From the NCBI RefSeq assembly GCF_965644225.1, contig NZ_CBFFRJ010000009.1, forward strand, positions 1 to 64,000: a DNA stretch of 64,000 nucleotides. Reading direction: 5' to 3'. The translations under genes were made by a program, and so were the position numbers. This document shows, in pieces, positions 8,186 to 17,244 of this stretch (positions are counted from its first letter, which is position 1; the number at the start of each line of letters is the position of its first letter). Source of the stretch: CBFFRJ01 sp965644225. GTDB lineage: Bacteria > Pseudomonadota > Gammaproteobacteria > Enterobacterales > Enterobacteriaceae. A model generated the notes under the pieces. The model saw nothing but the letters and a program-made list of their open reading frames with translations. It did no database searches and was not told the origin of the DNA.

Positions 8186-9208
8186 TCAGAACGAGATAAC
8201 GCCTTTAATCAGTTCGCGGTTATTAATTACCTGCTGCTCGTAGATCTCCGCAAGGGCGGTAAATTCATAGCGATGAGTAAGCATCATCGCGGCGGTGATA
8301 CTCCCCTGCGCCATTAAACGCCCGACTTTGGCAAAGTCCTCCCCGGTGGCGTTACGGCTGCCCATCATGGTGGTCTCCTTTTTATGAAACTCAGGGTCAG
8401 AGAACTGCAGATCGCCTTTAAACAGGCCAACAAAGGTGATGCTGCCGCCGTGGCGAATCAGATTCACGGTGTTGTTCATCGCATGCTGATTACCCGTCGC
8501 ATCAATGACTTTTTGCGCCAGCGAACCGCCACACGCCGCCCGTAATTGCGCATCAAAATCCCCGTCAGACGGGTCCAGCGCCACCAGCCCAAGGTGCTTT
8601 TCCACATGCTCACGCCGGGCCGGACTGGTATCTGCGACCACCACCTGCGCGCCATCCGCTTTGGCAATTGCAGCCGCTCCCAGCCCAATAGGCCCTGCTC
8701 CCACCACCAGCACCGGTTCACCGGGCTGAACGGCTGCACGTCGCACTGCATGTGCGCTGATGGCAAAAGGTTCGATCAACGCAGCGGATTCAGGATCAAT
8801 GCCATCGACCACCAACAAGTTGCTGACCGGCACGCTCAGGAACTCACTGAATCCACCGTCCTGATGCACCCCAATAACTGAAATATTTTCGCAGCAGTTC
8901 GTACGCCCACTTTTGCACGCCGGGCATTTATCGCAGGACACGTAAGGAATAACCGAAACCTGCTGACCATGACTTAACTTATTGATGTTTTTACCTAAGC
9001 CAACAACCTCGCCGCATATTTCATGGCCTAACACTCGTGGATAACTAAAAAAAGGTTGATGGCCAGCCCACGCATGAATATCAGTGCCGCATATACCCAC
9101 CTTTTTAATTTTCACCAGCGCTTCATTATCACCAGGAATGGGGACTTCACGTTTTATCCATTGCATTACTTTCGGTTCCTGGCACACCAAGGTATTCATT
9201 TCAGCCAT
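8186..9208 (-). CDS. lgoD: LgoD, L-galactonate 5-dehydrogenase
   Basis: Zinc-dependent medium-chain dehydrogenase that oxidises L-galactonate to D-tagaturonate, which then enters hexuronate catabolism. The 340 residues are nearly the E. coli sequence. The catalytic zinc site is in G-I-C-G-T-D-I-H-A-W and G-H-E-I-C-G-E; the structural zinc site has four cysteines in C-D-K-C-P-A-C and T-N-C-C; the NAD fold has G-A-G-P-I-G-L-G. I chose the ATG at 9208, preceded by GGAGAAATAGCG; upstream in-frame codons to 9301 would add 31 residues with no homology. It is divergent from lgoR. Confidence 0.95.
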   Translation of the reverse strand: MAEMNTLVCQEPKVMQWIKREVPIPGDNEALVKIKKVGICGTDIHAWAGHQPFFSYPRVLGHEICGEVVGLGKNINKLSHGQQVSVIPYVSCDKCPACKSGRTNCCENISVIGVHQDGGFSEFLSVPVSNLLVVDGIDPESAALIEPFAISAHAVRRAAVQPGEPVLVVGAGPIGLGAAAIAKADGAQVVVADTSPARREHVEKHLGLVALDPSDGDFDAQLRAACGGSLAQKVIDATGNQHAMNNTVNLIRHGGSITFVGLFKGDLQFSDPEFHKKETTMMGSRNATGEDFAKVGRLMAQGSITAAMMLTHRYEFTALAEIYEQQVINNRELIKGVISF

Positions 9209-9346
9209 CGCTATTTCTCCCGTATTTTCTGTTGCAACAGATATCGGGGAAAATGGAAAACAAAACGAAATGGTGCTTCTGATTTGTGAAACTCTACACA
9301 TAAAAATGTTTTAAATACGTTTTTAATAGCGAAAAAGGAGCCATCA

Positions 9347-10261
9347 ATGAGCCGTTCACAAAATTTACGTCATAACGTTATCAACCAGGTTATCGATGAT
9401 ATGTCCCGGGGACATATCCCGTCGCCGCTGCCGACACAAAATGCGCTGGCCGAAATGTACAACATCAGCCGAACCACCGTGCGGCACATCCTCAGCCACC
9501 TTTTGGATTGTGGCGTTTTGACGCAAATCCACCACGATTACGTCATCGTACGCAAACCCGATAATAACGATGGATTTACCTGTATTTCGGCCTCCCTGAC
9601 GGAGCAGACCCGTATCTTCGAACAGGCATTTTTTACCATGATTAACCAGCGCCAGTTGAGCGCAGGTGAGTCATTTTCAGAGCTCCAGTTGGCCCGCTCT
9701 GCAGGCGTCAGCCCGGTTGTCGTCCGGGAATATCTTTTAAAATTCGGCCGTTATAACCTCATTCAAAATGAAAAGCGTGGGCAATGGAGCATGAAACAGT
9801 TTGACCAGGCCTATGCAGAACAGTTGTTTGAATTACGCGAAATGCTGGAAACCCACGCGCTCCAGCACTTTCTCAATTTACCGGATGATGACCCTCGCTG
9901 GCTGGAAGCCAGGACCTTACTGGAGCGCCATCGCATGCTGCGGGACAGTATCGGCAGCAGTTTTCGTATGTTCTCGCAATTAGATCGTGACTTTCACGCC
10001 CTGTTGCTCTCCGCGGCAGACAACGTCTTTTTTAACCAGTCTCTTGAGATCATTTCGGTTATTTTTCACTTTCATTATCAATGGGATGAAAGTGATTTAA
10101 AGCAGCGTAATATCATCGCCATCGACGAGCATATGACCATTCTTAGCGCATTAATCTGTCGCAGCGATCTGGATGCCATCCTGGCACTGCGTAATCATCT
10201 GGATACCGCTAAAGAATCCATGATTCGTTCCATCAGACAATCTCTGGCCACCAGTCATTAA
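9347..10261 (+). CDS. lgoR: LgoR, GntR-type regulator of L-galactonate genes
   Basis: A 304-residue transcription factor that matches LgoR (YjjM). It has a GntR winged helix near the N terminus (about residues 28-62, P-T-Q-N-A-L-A-E-M-Y-N-I-S-R-T-T-V-R), then a second winged-helix-like segment around residues 105-150 (A-R-S-A-G-V-S-P-V-V-V-R-E-Y-L). An FCD-like helical ligand domain follows, with the metal-site style motif D-R-D-F-H-A-L-L-L. It is encoded divergently from lgoD and upstream of lgoT, so it probably controls both from the short 9209-9346 region. An AAGGAG site precedes the ATG. Confidence 0.9.
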   Translation: MSRSQNLRHNVINQVIDDMSRGHIPSPLPTQNALAEMYNISRTTVRHILSHLLDCGVLTQIHHDYVIVRKPDNNDGFTCISASLTEQTRIFEQAFFTMINQRQLSAGESFSELQLARSAGVSPVVVREYLLKFGRYNLIQNEKRGQWSMKQFDQAYAEQLFELREMLETHALQHFLNLPDDDPRWLEARTLLERHRMLRDSIGSSFRMFSQLDRDFHALLLSAADNVFFNQSLEIISVIFHFHYQWDESDLKQRNIIAIDEHMTILSALICRSDLDAILALRNHLDTAKESMIRSIRQSLATSH

Positions 10262-10471
10262 GTACCAATTAAAAACAGCAAATGTCTATCGGGAGCACGC
10301 TTCAGATACAAGCTGGAGAAATAAAAATATCGTCACTTCTATGCTCTGATTAAGTCGACTGAAAATAAATAGTAGTTCGTGAGCGGTGCCGAATTAAAAC
10401 CCGGCATCAGTATATTAATTTTCATCTTTCTTATTCAGGAAAAATGACAAGCTACATTTTGGGAGTCAGGC

Positions 10472-11833
10472 GTGGAAAAAAATGATATTACACTTGGGCC
10501 ACGAACAAGTTATGACAAACCGGTGGACACAGATATTCCCGTTCCACCTGCAGGTTCATTACAACGCAGCGCAAGAATTAAAAAGATACAAACCACGGCG
10601 ATGATTTTATTATTTTTTGCTGCCGTTATTAATTACCTCGACAGAAGTTCACTGTCCGTTGCCAATTTAACTATTCGCCAGGAGTTAGGGCTAAGCGCCA
10701 CCGAAATTGGCGCCCTGCTCTCCGTATTCTCGCTGGCCTATGGTATCGGTCAGCTTCCCTGCGGCCCGTTGCTGGATCGCAAAGGCCCGAGGATCATGCT
10801 CGGCTTAGGCATGTTTTTCTGGTCACTATTCCAGGCACTGTCAGGCATGGTACATAGCTTTACGCAGTTTGTGCTGGTGCGCATCGGTATGGGATTGGGA
10901 GAGGCGCCAATGAACCCTTGCGGTGTGAAGGTCATTAACGACTGGTTTAATATCAAAGAGCGCGGTCGCCCGATGGGATTTTTTAATGCCGCCTCAACGA
11001 TAGGTGTCGCTATCAGCCCACCGATTCTGGCTGCAATGATGTTGATGATTGGTTGGCGCGGCATGTTTATCACCATTGGCATACTGGGCATTTTCCTCGC
11101 CATTGGCTGGTATATGCTCTATCGCAATCGGGAAGATCTTGAACTTACCCCTGTAGAGCAGAGCTACCTGAATGCAGGTAGCGTGAACGCTCGTCGCGAT
11201 CCACTGAGTTTTGCCGAGTGGCGAAGTCTGTTTCGTAACCGAACCATGTGGGGCATGATGCTGGGCTTTAGCGGTATCAACTACACCGCATGGCTGTATC
11301 TCGCCTGGCTCCCCGGTTATCTGCAAACCTCATACAACCTTGATTTGAAAAGCACTGGGGTAATGGCCGCCATTCCGTTCCTGTTTGGCGCAGCCGGTAT
11401 GCTGACGAATGGCTATGTGACCGACTGGCTGGTAAACCGGGGGATGGCACCGATCAAGAGCCGAAAAATCAGTATCATTACCGGGATGCTTTGCTCCGCA
11501 GCATTTACTTTCGTGGTACCCCAGGCAACCACTTCGATGGCAGCAGTACTGCTGATTGGAATGGCGCTATTCTGCATCCACTTTGCCGGGACATCCTGTT
11601 GGGGTCTGATCCATGTTGCCGTGGCTTCACGCATGACTGCATCGGTAGGCAGTATTCAAAACTTTGCGAGCTTTATCTGCGCCTCATTTGCACCAATTGT
11701 CACGGGTTTTATCGTGGATACCACCCAGTCTTTCCGCCTGGCATTAATGATCTGCGGATGCGTCACGGTGTTGGGGGCGATCGCTTATGTTGTGCTGGTG
11801 CGCAAGCCAATCAGCGACCCGAAACAGAACTAA
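10472..11833 (+). CDS. lgoT: LgoT, L-galactonate/H+ symporter
   Basis: Major facilitator superfamily anion:cation symporter that imports L-galactonate. The 453 residues match E. coli LgoT from the soluble N terminus to the end. The first helix carries the ACS-family N-Y-L-D-R-S-S-L-S-V-A-N motif; the cytoplasmic loop 2-3 motif is D-R-K-G-P-R; G-E-A-P-M-N-P-C-G-V-K-V follows in helix 4. The start is a GTG at 10472 with GGGAG upstream; no ATG fits the conserved N terminus. The 210 bases before it hold no other gene. Confidence 0.94.
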   Translation: MEKNDITLGPRTSYDKPVDTDIPVPPAGSLQRSARIKKIQTTAMILLFFAAVINYLDRSSLSVANLTIRQELGLSATEIGALLSVFSLAYGIGQLPCGPLLDRKGPRIMLGLGMFFWSLFQALSGMVHSFTQFVLVRIGMGLGEAPMNPCGVKVINDWFNIKERGRPMGFFNAASTIGVAISPPILAAMMLMIGWRGMFITIGILGIFLAIGWYMLYRNREDLELTPVEQSYLNAGSVNARRDPLSFAEWRSLFRNRTMWGMMLGFSGINYTAWLYLAWLPGYLQTSYNLDLKSTGVMAAIPFLFGAAGMLTNGYVTDWLVNRGMAPIKSRKISIITGMLCSAAFTFVVPQATTSMAAVLLIGMALFCIHFAGTSCWGLIHVAVASRMTASVGSIQNFASFICASFAPIVTGFIVDTTQSFRLALMICGCVTVLGAIAYVVLVRKPISDPKQN

Positions 11834-11849
11834 ACGAACAGGCTGACTC

Positions 11850-12665
11850 TCAGATCACCGTCCGCATTTCAAGCTGACGGATTTGCATCAACCTGTACCC
11901 CGCTGACGCAAACAGCGGGGTAAAAGACTCCGGCACCGCCACGCTGGTACCCAGCCCGGCGAAATGATGGCTCAGAGCAATCAGCATTTCACGGGCAAAC
12001 CCCTTATGCCGATACTCAGGCTCCACGTACAGAAAACGCAGTTGAGGCGTTGGCGTCAGGGTGGCGATCGCCGCATAAGCATGTTTACGATACTCAAACA
12101 CCCGGCAAGGCAGCGTGATCAGAGAACAGGGGGCTATCTGCCAGGGCAGGCTCTCTTTGACCTCACCCAATGAACGCCAGACCAGTTCGAGGGGGTTGAC
12201 CTCGTGCAACAGATTTTCCCCCACCCCGGAAACCCCATCGCTCTGAAATCCGCACAGTACCCTTTGCAGCTCAAATCCCAGCGCGCGGTACAGTCCGATG
12301 CCCGGCTGATTATCCGCAATCACCTCCAGCCACATCTGGCGAACACCTTTGGCCCGCAAACTTTGCATAAGGGGTTCCAGCAGGCGTATTCCCAGGCCCA
12401 TCCCGCGCCAGGCCGGACTCAGGGCAAATGCCGCCAGCCGCGCAGATTCGGCACGGCGAGTGATGATGGCTATCGCAACCAGTACCTCGCCGTCCCACCA
12501 GACGCAGGAGTCAGGCAGGCTGATATGTTCGGCGCCGAAACGGTGGGCAAAATGCTCTGCAGCGATCGAGAAGGGAATGCTGTAGCCTGCAAAGCAGTCA
12601 CTTAAAAAGACTGAAAGCTGTTCGCTACTGTAGTGAAGGGCAGAAATAGAGGTCAGATTCATCAT
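11850..12665 (-). CDS. Tandem-domain GNAT acetyltransferase
   Basis: A 271-residue protein with two GCN5-type acetyltransferase folds. The first (about residues 30-140) has the acetyl-CoA loop R-G-M-G-L-G-I-R-L followed by A-D-N-Q-P-G-I-G-L-Y-R-A-L-G-F-E. The second (about 185-265) has V-E-P-E-Y-R-H-K-G-F-A-R-E and ends with F-A-S-A-G-Y-R. The second copy lacks some classic residues and may be structural. Substrate unknown. Two start codons in a row (12665 and 12662) are equivalent. It stands alone between lgoT and tsr, convergent with lgoT. Confidence 0.85.
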   Translation of the reverse strand: MMNLTSISALHYSSEQLSVFLSDCFAGYSIPFSIAAEHFAHRFGAEHISLPDSCVWWDGEVLVAIAIITRRAESARLAAFALSPAWRGMGLGIRLLEPLMQSLRAKGVRQMWLEVIADNQPGIGLYRALGFELQRVLCGFQSDGVSGVGENLLHEVNPLELVWRSLGEVKESLPWQIAPCSLITLPCRVFEYRKHAYAAIATLTPTPQLRFLYVEPEYRHKGFAREMLIALSHHFAGLGTSVAVPESFTPLFASAGYRLMQIRQLEMRTVI

Positions 12666-12699
12666 GCATCTCCGTATTTAAAATAAGGATAACATGATG

Positions 12700-12733
12700 A
12701 AAAAGTAAAATGCGCCCCACATCAGCAGGGCGC
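12700..12733 (-). terminator. Terminator after tsr
   Basis: On the minus strand GCGCCC and GGGCGC form a stem about ten bases after the tsr stop, followed by ATTTTACTTTTT. This is a plausible intrinsic terminator of tsr and sits in the short gap before the GNAT gene. Confidence 0.65.
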
Positions 12734-12741
12734 GAAACGAC

Positions 12742-14403
12742 TTAGAAGGTTTCCCAGTTATCTTCGCCACCGGCCACTTTTGGCGTCTGCGGTTTAGACA
12801 AAGTCGGTTTTACCAGCGTCGGCGCAACGTATGCTTCGCGGTTCACACGACGGGTACGGAATACAGCAACGGCCTGAGTCAGACGGCTGGCCTGCTCTTC
12901 CAGTGCCGCCGCCGCTGCCGCGGACTCTTCCACCAGCGAGGCGTTCTGCTGGGTAACACGGTCCATTTCAGCCACCGCCAGACCTACCTGGTCGATACCA
13001 CGGCTCTGTTCATCAGATGCCGAGGCAATTTCGCCCATGATATCGGTCACACGGGTCACCGCGCTGACGATCTCGTCCATGGTTTCACCCGCGCTTTCCA
13101 CCAGGGTAGAGCCCAGTTCCACGCGATTCACCGAGTCTTCAATCAGCCCTTTAATTTCACGTGCTGCCTGCGCACTGCGCTGGGCCAGGTTACGGACTTC
13201 ACCGGCCACCACCGCAAAACCACGCCCCTGCTCACCCGCACGCGCTGCTTCTACGGCGGCGTTCAACGCCAGGATATTGGTCTGGAAAGCAATGCCGTCA
13301 ATAACGCTGATGATATCGGCAATTTTCTGCGAGCTGGCGGTAATGTCGCGCATGGTCTGCACCACGTTATCCACCACTTTGCCGCCTTTTTGCGCAGTAC
13401 CCGAAGCACTCAGCGCCAGATGGCTTGCCTGACGCGCGTTCTCGGCGTTCTGTTTCACCGTTGCGGTCAGCTGTTCCATGCTGGCTGCGGTCTCTTCAAG
13501 AGAAGCGGCCTGCTGTTCGGTACGGGAAGAGAGATCATTGTTGCCGGCAGAGATTTCACTCGCGCCGCTGTAAATGGCATCTGCACCGTTACGCACATCA
13601 CCTACCGTGCGTACCAGCTCACCCTGCATATGGCGCAGGCTTTCAGCAAGCTGACCCATTTCGTTGGTGCCGTGAACGTTAATGCGCTGCTCCAGATCGC
13701 CACCCGCAATATGACGGATGTTTTCGATCAGGTGGTTCATCGGGCCAATCACACCCCGTTTGATGCCCAGCCACGCGGCCACAATCACCACCAGTACCAC
13801 CAGCAGCACCGTGAAAATGATCCACAAGGCAGTATCATACGAGCTGTTGCTGTCGATGACCGCTTGCTCATACAAATGATCGTTTTGCTGCAAATAATCG
13901 AGATACGGCTTCTCAAACGCATCCTGATAGCCCTGAGTCGGCTGATCGAAGAAATCGTTGATTTTACCTGCACCCAGCAGTTGAATCAGCTCCGCCAGCG
14001 CATTGTGGTAAATCTCATAGGTGCGGCTAATTTCTGCAGCTGCGGCCTCGCTCTGGCGCGGATCGCGCGGCGTGGACTGATACTCTTTCCAGTGCCCTTC
14101 CGCGGCTTTCAACGAGGTGCTGGCGATCTGCATCAGGTCATTGACCGTCGCCCCACTGCCAATATTGTTCTGATCCATCATATAACGCGTACCTGCGCGG
14201 TTAAGCGTGTTACGCGTCTGCAACAGCGCAACCCAACTGGCGTTGAGCGTTGACTGCTGCTGACGGATGGTTTGTAAAACGGTGAAATTTTCTTTGTCGT
14301 GCTTGAGCGCATTAAAGAACAAGCCGCCAGAGGTGAGTTGTAACAAGCCAAAAAGTCCCAGTACTAAAAGTAAACTGGTGACAAGTTTCATACGATTTAA
14401 CAT
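12742..14403 (-). CDS. tsr: Tsr, serine chemoreceptor
   Basis: Methyl-accepting chemotaxis protein for serine and other cues. The 553 residues give TM1 at about 8-30, a periplasmic four-helix bundle with the serine-site segment N-T-L-N-R-A-G, TM2 at about 190-213, a HAMP linker and a long cytoplasmic coiled coil. The hairpin tip has the universally conserved E-A-A-R-A-G-E-Q-G-R-G-F-A-V-V-A-G-E-V-R. It ends with the N-W-E-T-F pentapeptide that tethers CheR and CheB. I chose the ATG at 14403 (M-L-N-R-M-K-L-V); upstream frame to 14571 has no homology. A sigma-28 promoter lies just upstream. Confidence 0.96.
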   Translation of the reverse strand: MLNRMKLVTSLLLVLGLFGLLQLTSGGLFFNALKHDKENFTVLQTIRQQQSTLNASWVALLQTRNTLNRAGTRYMMDQNNIGSGATVNDLMQIASTSLKAAEGHWKEYQSTPRDPRQSEAAAAEISRTYEIYHNALAELIQLLGAGKINDFFDQPTQGYQDAFEKPYLDYLQQNDHLYEQAVIDSNSSYDTALWIIFTVLLVVLVVIVAAWLGIKRGVIGPMNHLIENIRHIAGGDLEQRINVHGTNEMGQLAESLRHMQGELVRTVGDVRNGADAIYSGASEISAGNNDLSSRTEQQAASLEETAASMEQLTATVKQNAENARQASHLALSASGTAQKGGKVVDNVVQTMRDITASSQKIADIISVIDGIAFQTNILALNAAVEAARAGEQGRGFAVVAGEVRNLAQRSAQAAREIKGLIEDSVNRVELGSTLVESAGETMDEIVSAVTRVTDIMGEIASASDEQSRGIDQVGLAVAEMDRVTQQNASLVEESAAAAAALEEQASRLTQAVAVFRTRRVNREAYVAPTLVKPTLSKPQTPKVAGGEDNWETF

Positions 14404-14432
14404 GTTTTTTCTTCCATTATCCAGACAACAGA

Positions 14433-14459
14433 GTTTCGGCCTGGAAAGCGAAAACTTTA
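14433..14459 (-). promoter_or_regulatory. Sigma-28 (FliA) promoter of tsr
   Basis: On the minus strand TAAAGTTT (all eight consensus bases), an 11-base spacer, and GCCGAAAC (six of eight against GCCGATAA). Spacing and both boxes fit FliA promoters of late flagellar and chemotaxis genes. It lies 30-56 bases before the tsr ATG. Confidence 0.9.
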
Positions 14460-14556
14460 TGGGGAGACGTGCTAAAAAACACGGGTTTACATTAACAATC
14501 AGGCAACAACCCCGGTTAAAGACGCACAGTAAAAATGGGTAATATGAACAATCATA

Positions 14557-14572
14557 CGTGATCATTATCACA
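14557..14572. promoter_or_regulatory. CRP binding site
   Basis: CGTGA-TCATTA-TCACA matches the CRP consensus TGTGA-N6-TCACA in nine of ten half-site bases. It lies between tsr and btsT. E. coli btsT depends on cAMP-CRP, so the same control is likely here; it may also act on tsr. Confidence 0.8.
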
Positions 14573-14580
14573 CATTTTTC

Positions 14581-14649
14581 GCCGCTTAACCCCCTATAAA
14601 ACCGCTTACCCCGATGGCTGACCGCTTACCCCCGTTTTCCTGCCACTTA
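14581..14649 (+). promoter_or_regulatory. BtsR (LytTR) repeat array before btsT
   Basis: Direct repeats ACCGCTTA at 14601-14608 and 14621-14628 match the BtsR/YehT target ACC[G/A]CT[C/T]A. A third copy, GCCGCTTA, lies at 14581-14588, also exactly 20 bases away, and GCCACTTA at 14642-14649 is a possible fourth. The 20-base step puts the sites on one DNA face. In E. coli two such repeats drive btsT in response to external pyruvate through the BtsS/BtsR two-component system. Confidence 0.8.
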
Positions 14650-14756
14650 AGCAAATCGCGCCCTTTTTACGCTTGTAATTTGTCATGATCGCCGCCAGCA
14701 AAATCGTCTTTCAACACACCATCCCCCATGCCATTTTTCTGATAATCAGGTCTGAT

Positions 14757-16910
14757 ATGGATACTAAAAAGCTTTTAAAACATATACCCTGGCTGCTTGT
14801 CGGCATCCTCGGCGCTTTCTGCTTATCCGTCGTTGCATTACGACGTGGTGAGCACGTCAGCGCACTGTGGATTGTTGTCGCCGCCGTTTCGGTGTACCTC
14901 GTTGCCTACCGTTACTACAGCCTGTACATCGCCCAGAAGGTGATGAAGCTGGACCCAACGCGCTCCACACCGGCGGTCATCAACAATGATGGCCTGAACT
15001 ACGTGCCGACCAACCGCTACGTGCTGTTTGGTCACCACTTTGCCGCTATCGCAGGTGCCGGTCCATTGGTTGGCCCGGTTCTCGCCGCGCAAATGGGTTA
15101 CCTGCCAGGTACTCTGTGGCTGCTGGCGGGCGTTGTGCTCGCGGGTGCGGTACAGGACTTTATGGTGCTGTTTATCTCTTCCCGCCGTAACGGCGCCTCT
15201 CTTGGTGAGATGATTAAAGAAGAGATGGGCCGCGTACCAGGCACCATCGCGCTGTTCGGCTGCTTCTTAATCATGATTATTATCCTCGCCGTGCTGGCGT
15301 TGATCGTGGTTAAAGCGCTGGCAGAAAGCCCGTGGGGTGTGTTCACCGTTTGCTCCACTGTACCTATTGCCCTGTTTATGGGTATCTACATGCGATTCCT
15401 GCGCCCAGGCCGTGTGGGTGAAGTGTCAGTCATTGGTATCGTGCTGCTGGTCGCGTCGATTTACTTCGGCGGCATTATTGCCCACGACCCGTACTGGGGC
15501 CCGGCGCTGACCTTCAAAGACACCACCATCACCTTTGCGCTGATCGGTTATGCGTTTATCTCCGCATTACTGCCGGTCTGGCTGATCCTCGCACCGCGCG
15601 ACTATCTGGCAACCTTCCTGAAAATCGGCGTAATCGTCGGTCTGGCGCTGGGTATCGTTATCCTGAACCCGGAACTGAAAATGCCGGCGATTACGCCGTA
15701 CATTGATGGTACCGGCCCGCTGTGGAAAGGCGCGCTCTTCCCGTTCCTGTTTATCACCATCGCCTGTGGCGCCGTCTCTGGCTTCCACGCGCTGATTGCT
15801 TCCGGTACCACGCCAAAACTGCTGGCAAACGAAAACGACGCCCGCTTTATCGGCTACGGCGCAATGCTGATGGAGTCCTTCGTAGCGATTATGGCGCTGG
15901 TTGCAGCGTCCATCATCGAACCAGGTCTCTATTTCGCCATGAACACCCCGCCAGCCGGCCTTGGCATCACCATGCCAAACCTGCATGAAATGGGCGGCGA
16001 AAACGCAGCGGTTATTATGGCGCAGCTGAAAGATGTCAGCGCCCACGCTGCAGCAACCGTCAGCTCCTGGGGCTTTGTTATCTCTCCTGAGCAGATCATG
16101 CAGACGGCAAAAGACATCGGCGAACCGTCGGTCCTTAACCGTGCAGGTGGCGCGCCGACCCTGGCCGTGGGTATTGCTCACGTGTTCCACAAAATCATGC
16201 CGATGGCGGACATGGGCTTCTGGTACCACTTCGGTATTCTGTTCGAAGCGCTGTTTATCCTGACCGCACTGGACGCCGGTACCCGCGCAGGCCGCTTTAT
16301 GCTGCAGGACCTGCTGGGTAACTTCGTGCCGTTCCTGAAGAAAACTGACTCTCTGGTGGCCGGTATCATCGGCACTGCGGGTTGCGTCGGTCTCTGGGGC
16401 TACCTGCTGTATCAGGGCGTGGTTGATCCGCTGGGCGGCGTGAAGAGCCTGTGGCCGCTGTTCGGTATCTCTAACCAGATGCTGGCGGCTGTGGCGCTGG
16501 TTCTGGGTACCGTTGTGCTGGTTAAAATGCAGCGCACCAAATACATTTGGGTCACCGTGGTTCCGGCTCTGTGGCTGCTGCTGTGCACCACCTGGGCGCT
16601 GGGTCTGAAACTGTTCAGCACCAACCCACAACTGGAAGGCTTCTTCTTTATGGCTAACCAGTACAAAGAAAAAATTGCTGCCGGCGGCGCTGACCTGACT
16701 GCCCAGCAGATTGCTAACATGAACCATATCGTGGTGAACAACTACACCAACGCAGGTCTTAGCATTCTGTTCCTGGTCGTGGTCTACAGCATTATTTTCT
16801 ACGGCATCAAAACCTGGTTGCAGGTGCGTAACAACACCGTGCGTACTGACAAAGAAACCCCGTACGTTCCGGTTCCGGAAGGCGGCGTGAAGACCTCTTC
16901 ACACCACTAA
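14757..16910 (+). CDS. btsT: BtsT, pyruvate/H+ symporter
   Basis: High-affinity pyruvate importer of the CstA family (formerly YjiY). The 717 residues are mostly membrane helices; motifs such as N-R-Y-V-L-F-G-H-H-F-A-A-I-A-G-A-G-P, L-D-A-G-T-R-A-G-R-F-M and F-G-I-S-N-Q-M-L-A are family signatures. I chose the ATG at 14757 (M-D-T-K-K-L-L) by homology; the longer frame from 14685 runs back toward the repeat array. Downstream yjiX and yjiA form the same arrangement as in E. coli. Expression should follow the BtsR repeats and CRP site upstream. Confidence 0.95.
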   Translation: MDTKKLLKHIPWLLVGILGAFCLSVVALRRGEHVSALWIVVAAVSVYLVAYRYYSLYIAQKVMKLDPTRSTPAVINNDGLNYVPTNRYVLFGHHFAAIAGAGPLVGPVLAAQMGYLPGTLWLLAGVVLAGAVQDFMVLFISSRRNGASLGEMIKEEMGRVPGTIALFGCFLIMIIILAVLALIVVKALAESPWGVFTVCSTVPIALFMGIYMRFLRPGRVGEVSVIGIVLLVASIYFGGIIAHDPYWGPALTFKDTTITFALIGYAFISALLPVWLILAPRDYLATFLKIGVIVGLALGIVILNPELKMPAITPYIDGTGPLWKGALFPFLFITIACGAVSGFHALIASGTTPKLLANENDARFIGYGAMLMESFVAIMALVAASIIEPGLYFAMNTPPAGLGITMPNLHEMGGENAAVIMAQLKDVSAHAAATVSSWGFVISPEQIMQTAKDIGEPSVLNRAGGAPTLAVGIAHVFHKIMPMADMGFWYHFGILFEALFILTALDAGTRAGRFMLQDLLGNFVPFLKKTDSLVAGIIGTAGCVGLWGYLLYQGVVDPLGGVKSLWPLFGISNQMLAAVALVLGTVVLVKMQRTKYIWVTVVPALWLLLCTTWALGLKLFSTNPQLEGFFFMANQYKEKIAAGGADLTAQQIANMNHIVVNNYTNAGLSILFLVVVYSIIFYGIKTWLQVRNNTVRTDKETPYVPVPEGGVKTSSHH

Positions 16911-16938
16911 ATCGACAACGTCCCCCCTCGTCTTTCCT

Positions 16939-16974
16939 CCCTCGCCCCTTTGGGGAGAGGGTCGGGGTGAGGGG
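16939..16974. repeat. REP-like palindromic element
   Basis: CCCTCGCCCC-TTT-GGGGAGAGGG forms a hairpin and is followed by TCGGGGTGAGGGG. Close relatives occur at 34300 and 44309 in this window, all between genes. This pattern is typical of short intergenic palindromes of enterobacteria. Confidence 0.7.
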
Positions 16975-16978
16975 AACA

Positions 16979-17011
16979 ATACCCGGCAGACTTACCTCGC
17001 CGGGTATTTTT
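16979..17011 (+). terminator. Terminator or attenuator between btsT and yjiX
   Basis: ATACCCGGC pairs with GCCGGGTAT over nine bases, followed by TTTTAT. It lies just before the yjiX start, so it may end most btsT transcripts and lower yjiX-yjiA expression. Confidence 0.8.
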
Positions 17012-17027
17012 ATATCTGGATAACCCA

Positions 17028-17234
17028 ATGTTTGGTAACTTAGGCGAAGCAAAAAAATACCTTGGCCAGGCGGCAAAAATGCTGATTGGCATCCCGGATT
17101 ACGACAATTACGTCGAGCATATGAAAACCAATCATCCGGATAAGCCGTATATGACTTACACCGAATTCTTCCGCGAACGCCAGGACGCACGCTACGGCGG
17201 CGGCGATGGTAAAGGTGGCGTGCGCTGTTGCTAA
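17028..17234 (+). CDS. yjiX: YjiX, YbdD-family small protein
   Basis: A 68-residue protein of the YbdD/YjiX (DUF466) family. Genes of this family sit after CstA-type carbon-starvation transporters (cstA-ybdD, btsT-yjiX), as here, but the role is unknown. The sequence is charged and soluble and ends in G-V-R-C-C; the segment I-G-I-P-D-Y-D-N-Y-V-E-H-M, followed by P-Y-M-T-Y-T-E-F-F-R-E-R-Q, is the family core. yjiA follows after ten bases. Confidence 0.92.
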   Translation: MFGNLGEAKKYLGQAAKMLIGIPDYDNYVEHMKTNHPDKPYMTYTEFFRERQDARYGGGDGKGGVRCC

Positions 17235-17244
17235 TGGAGGCAAG

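Larger units (their letters stand above)
14404..14756. other. tsr/btsT divergent control region
   Basis: This 353-base stretch between two divergent genes holds no protein gene. It contains a sigma-28 promoter for tsr, a CRP-type site and an array of BtsR-type repeats before btsT, each listed separately. Confidence 0.75.

Noticed and set aside
15567..16727. Minus-strand open frame of 386 codons inside btsT
   Set aside because: Antisense shadow of btsT, rich in His, Gln and Arg, with no family match.
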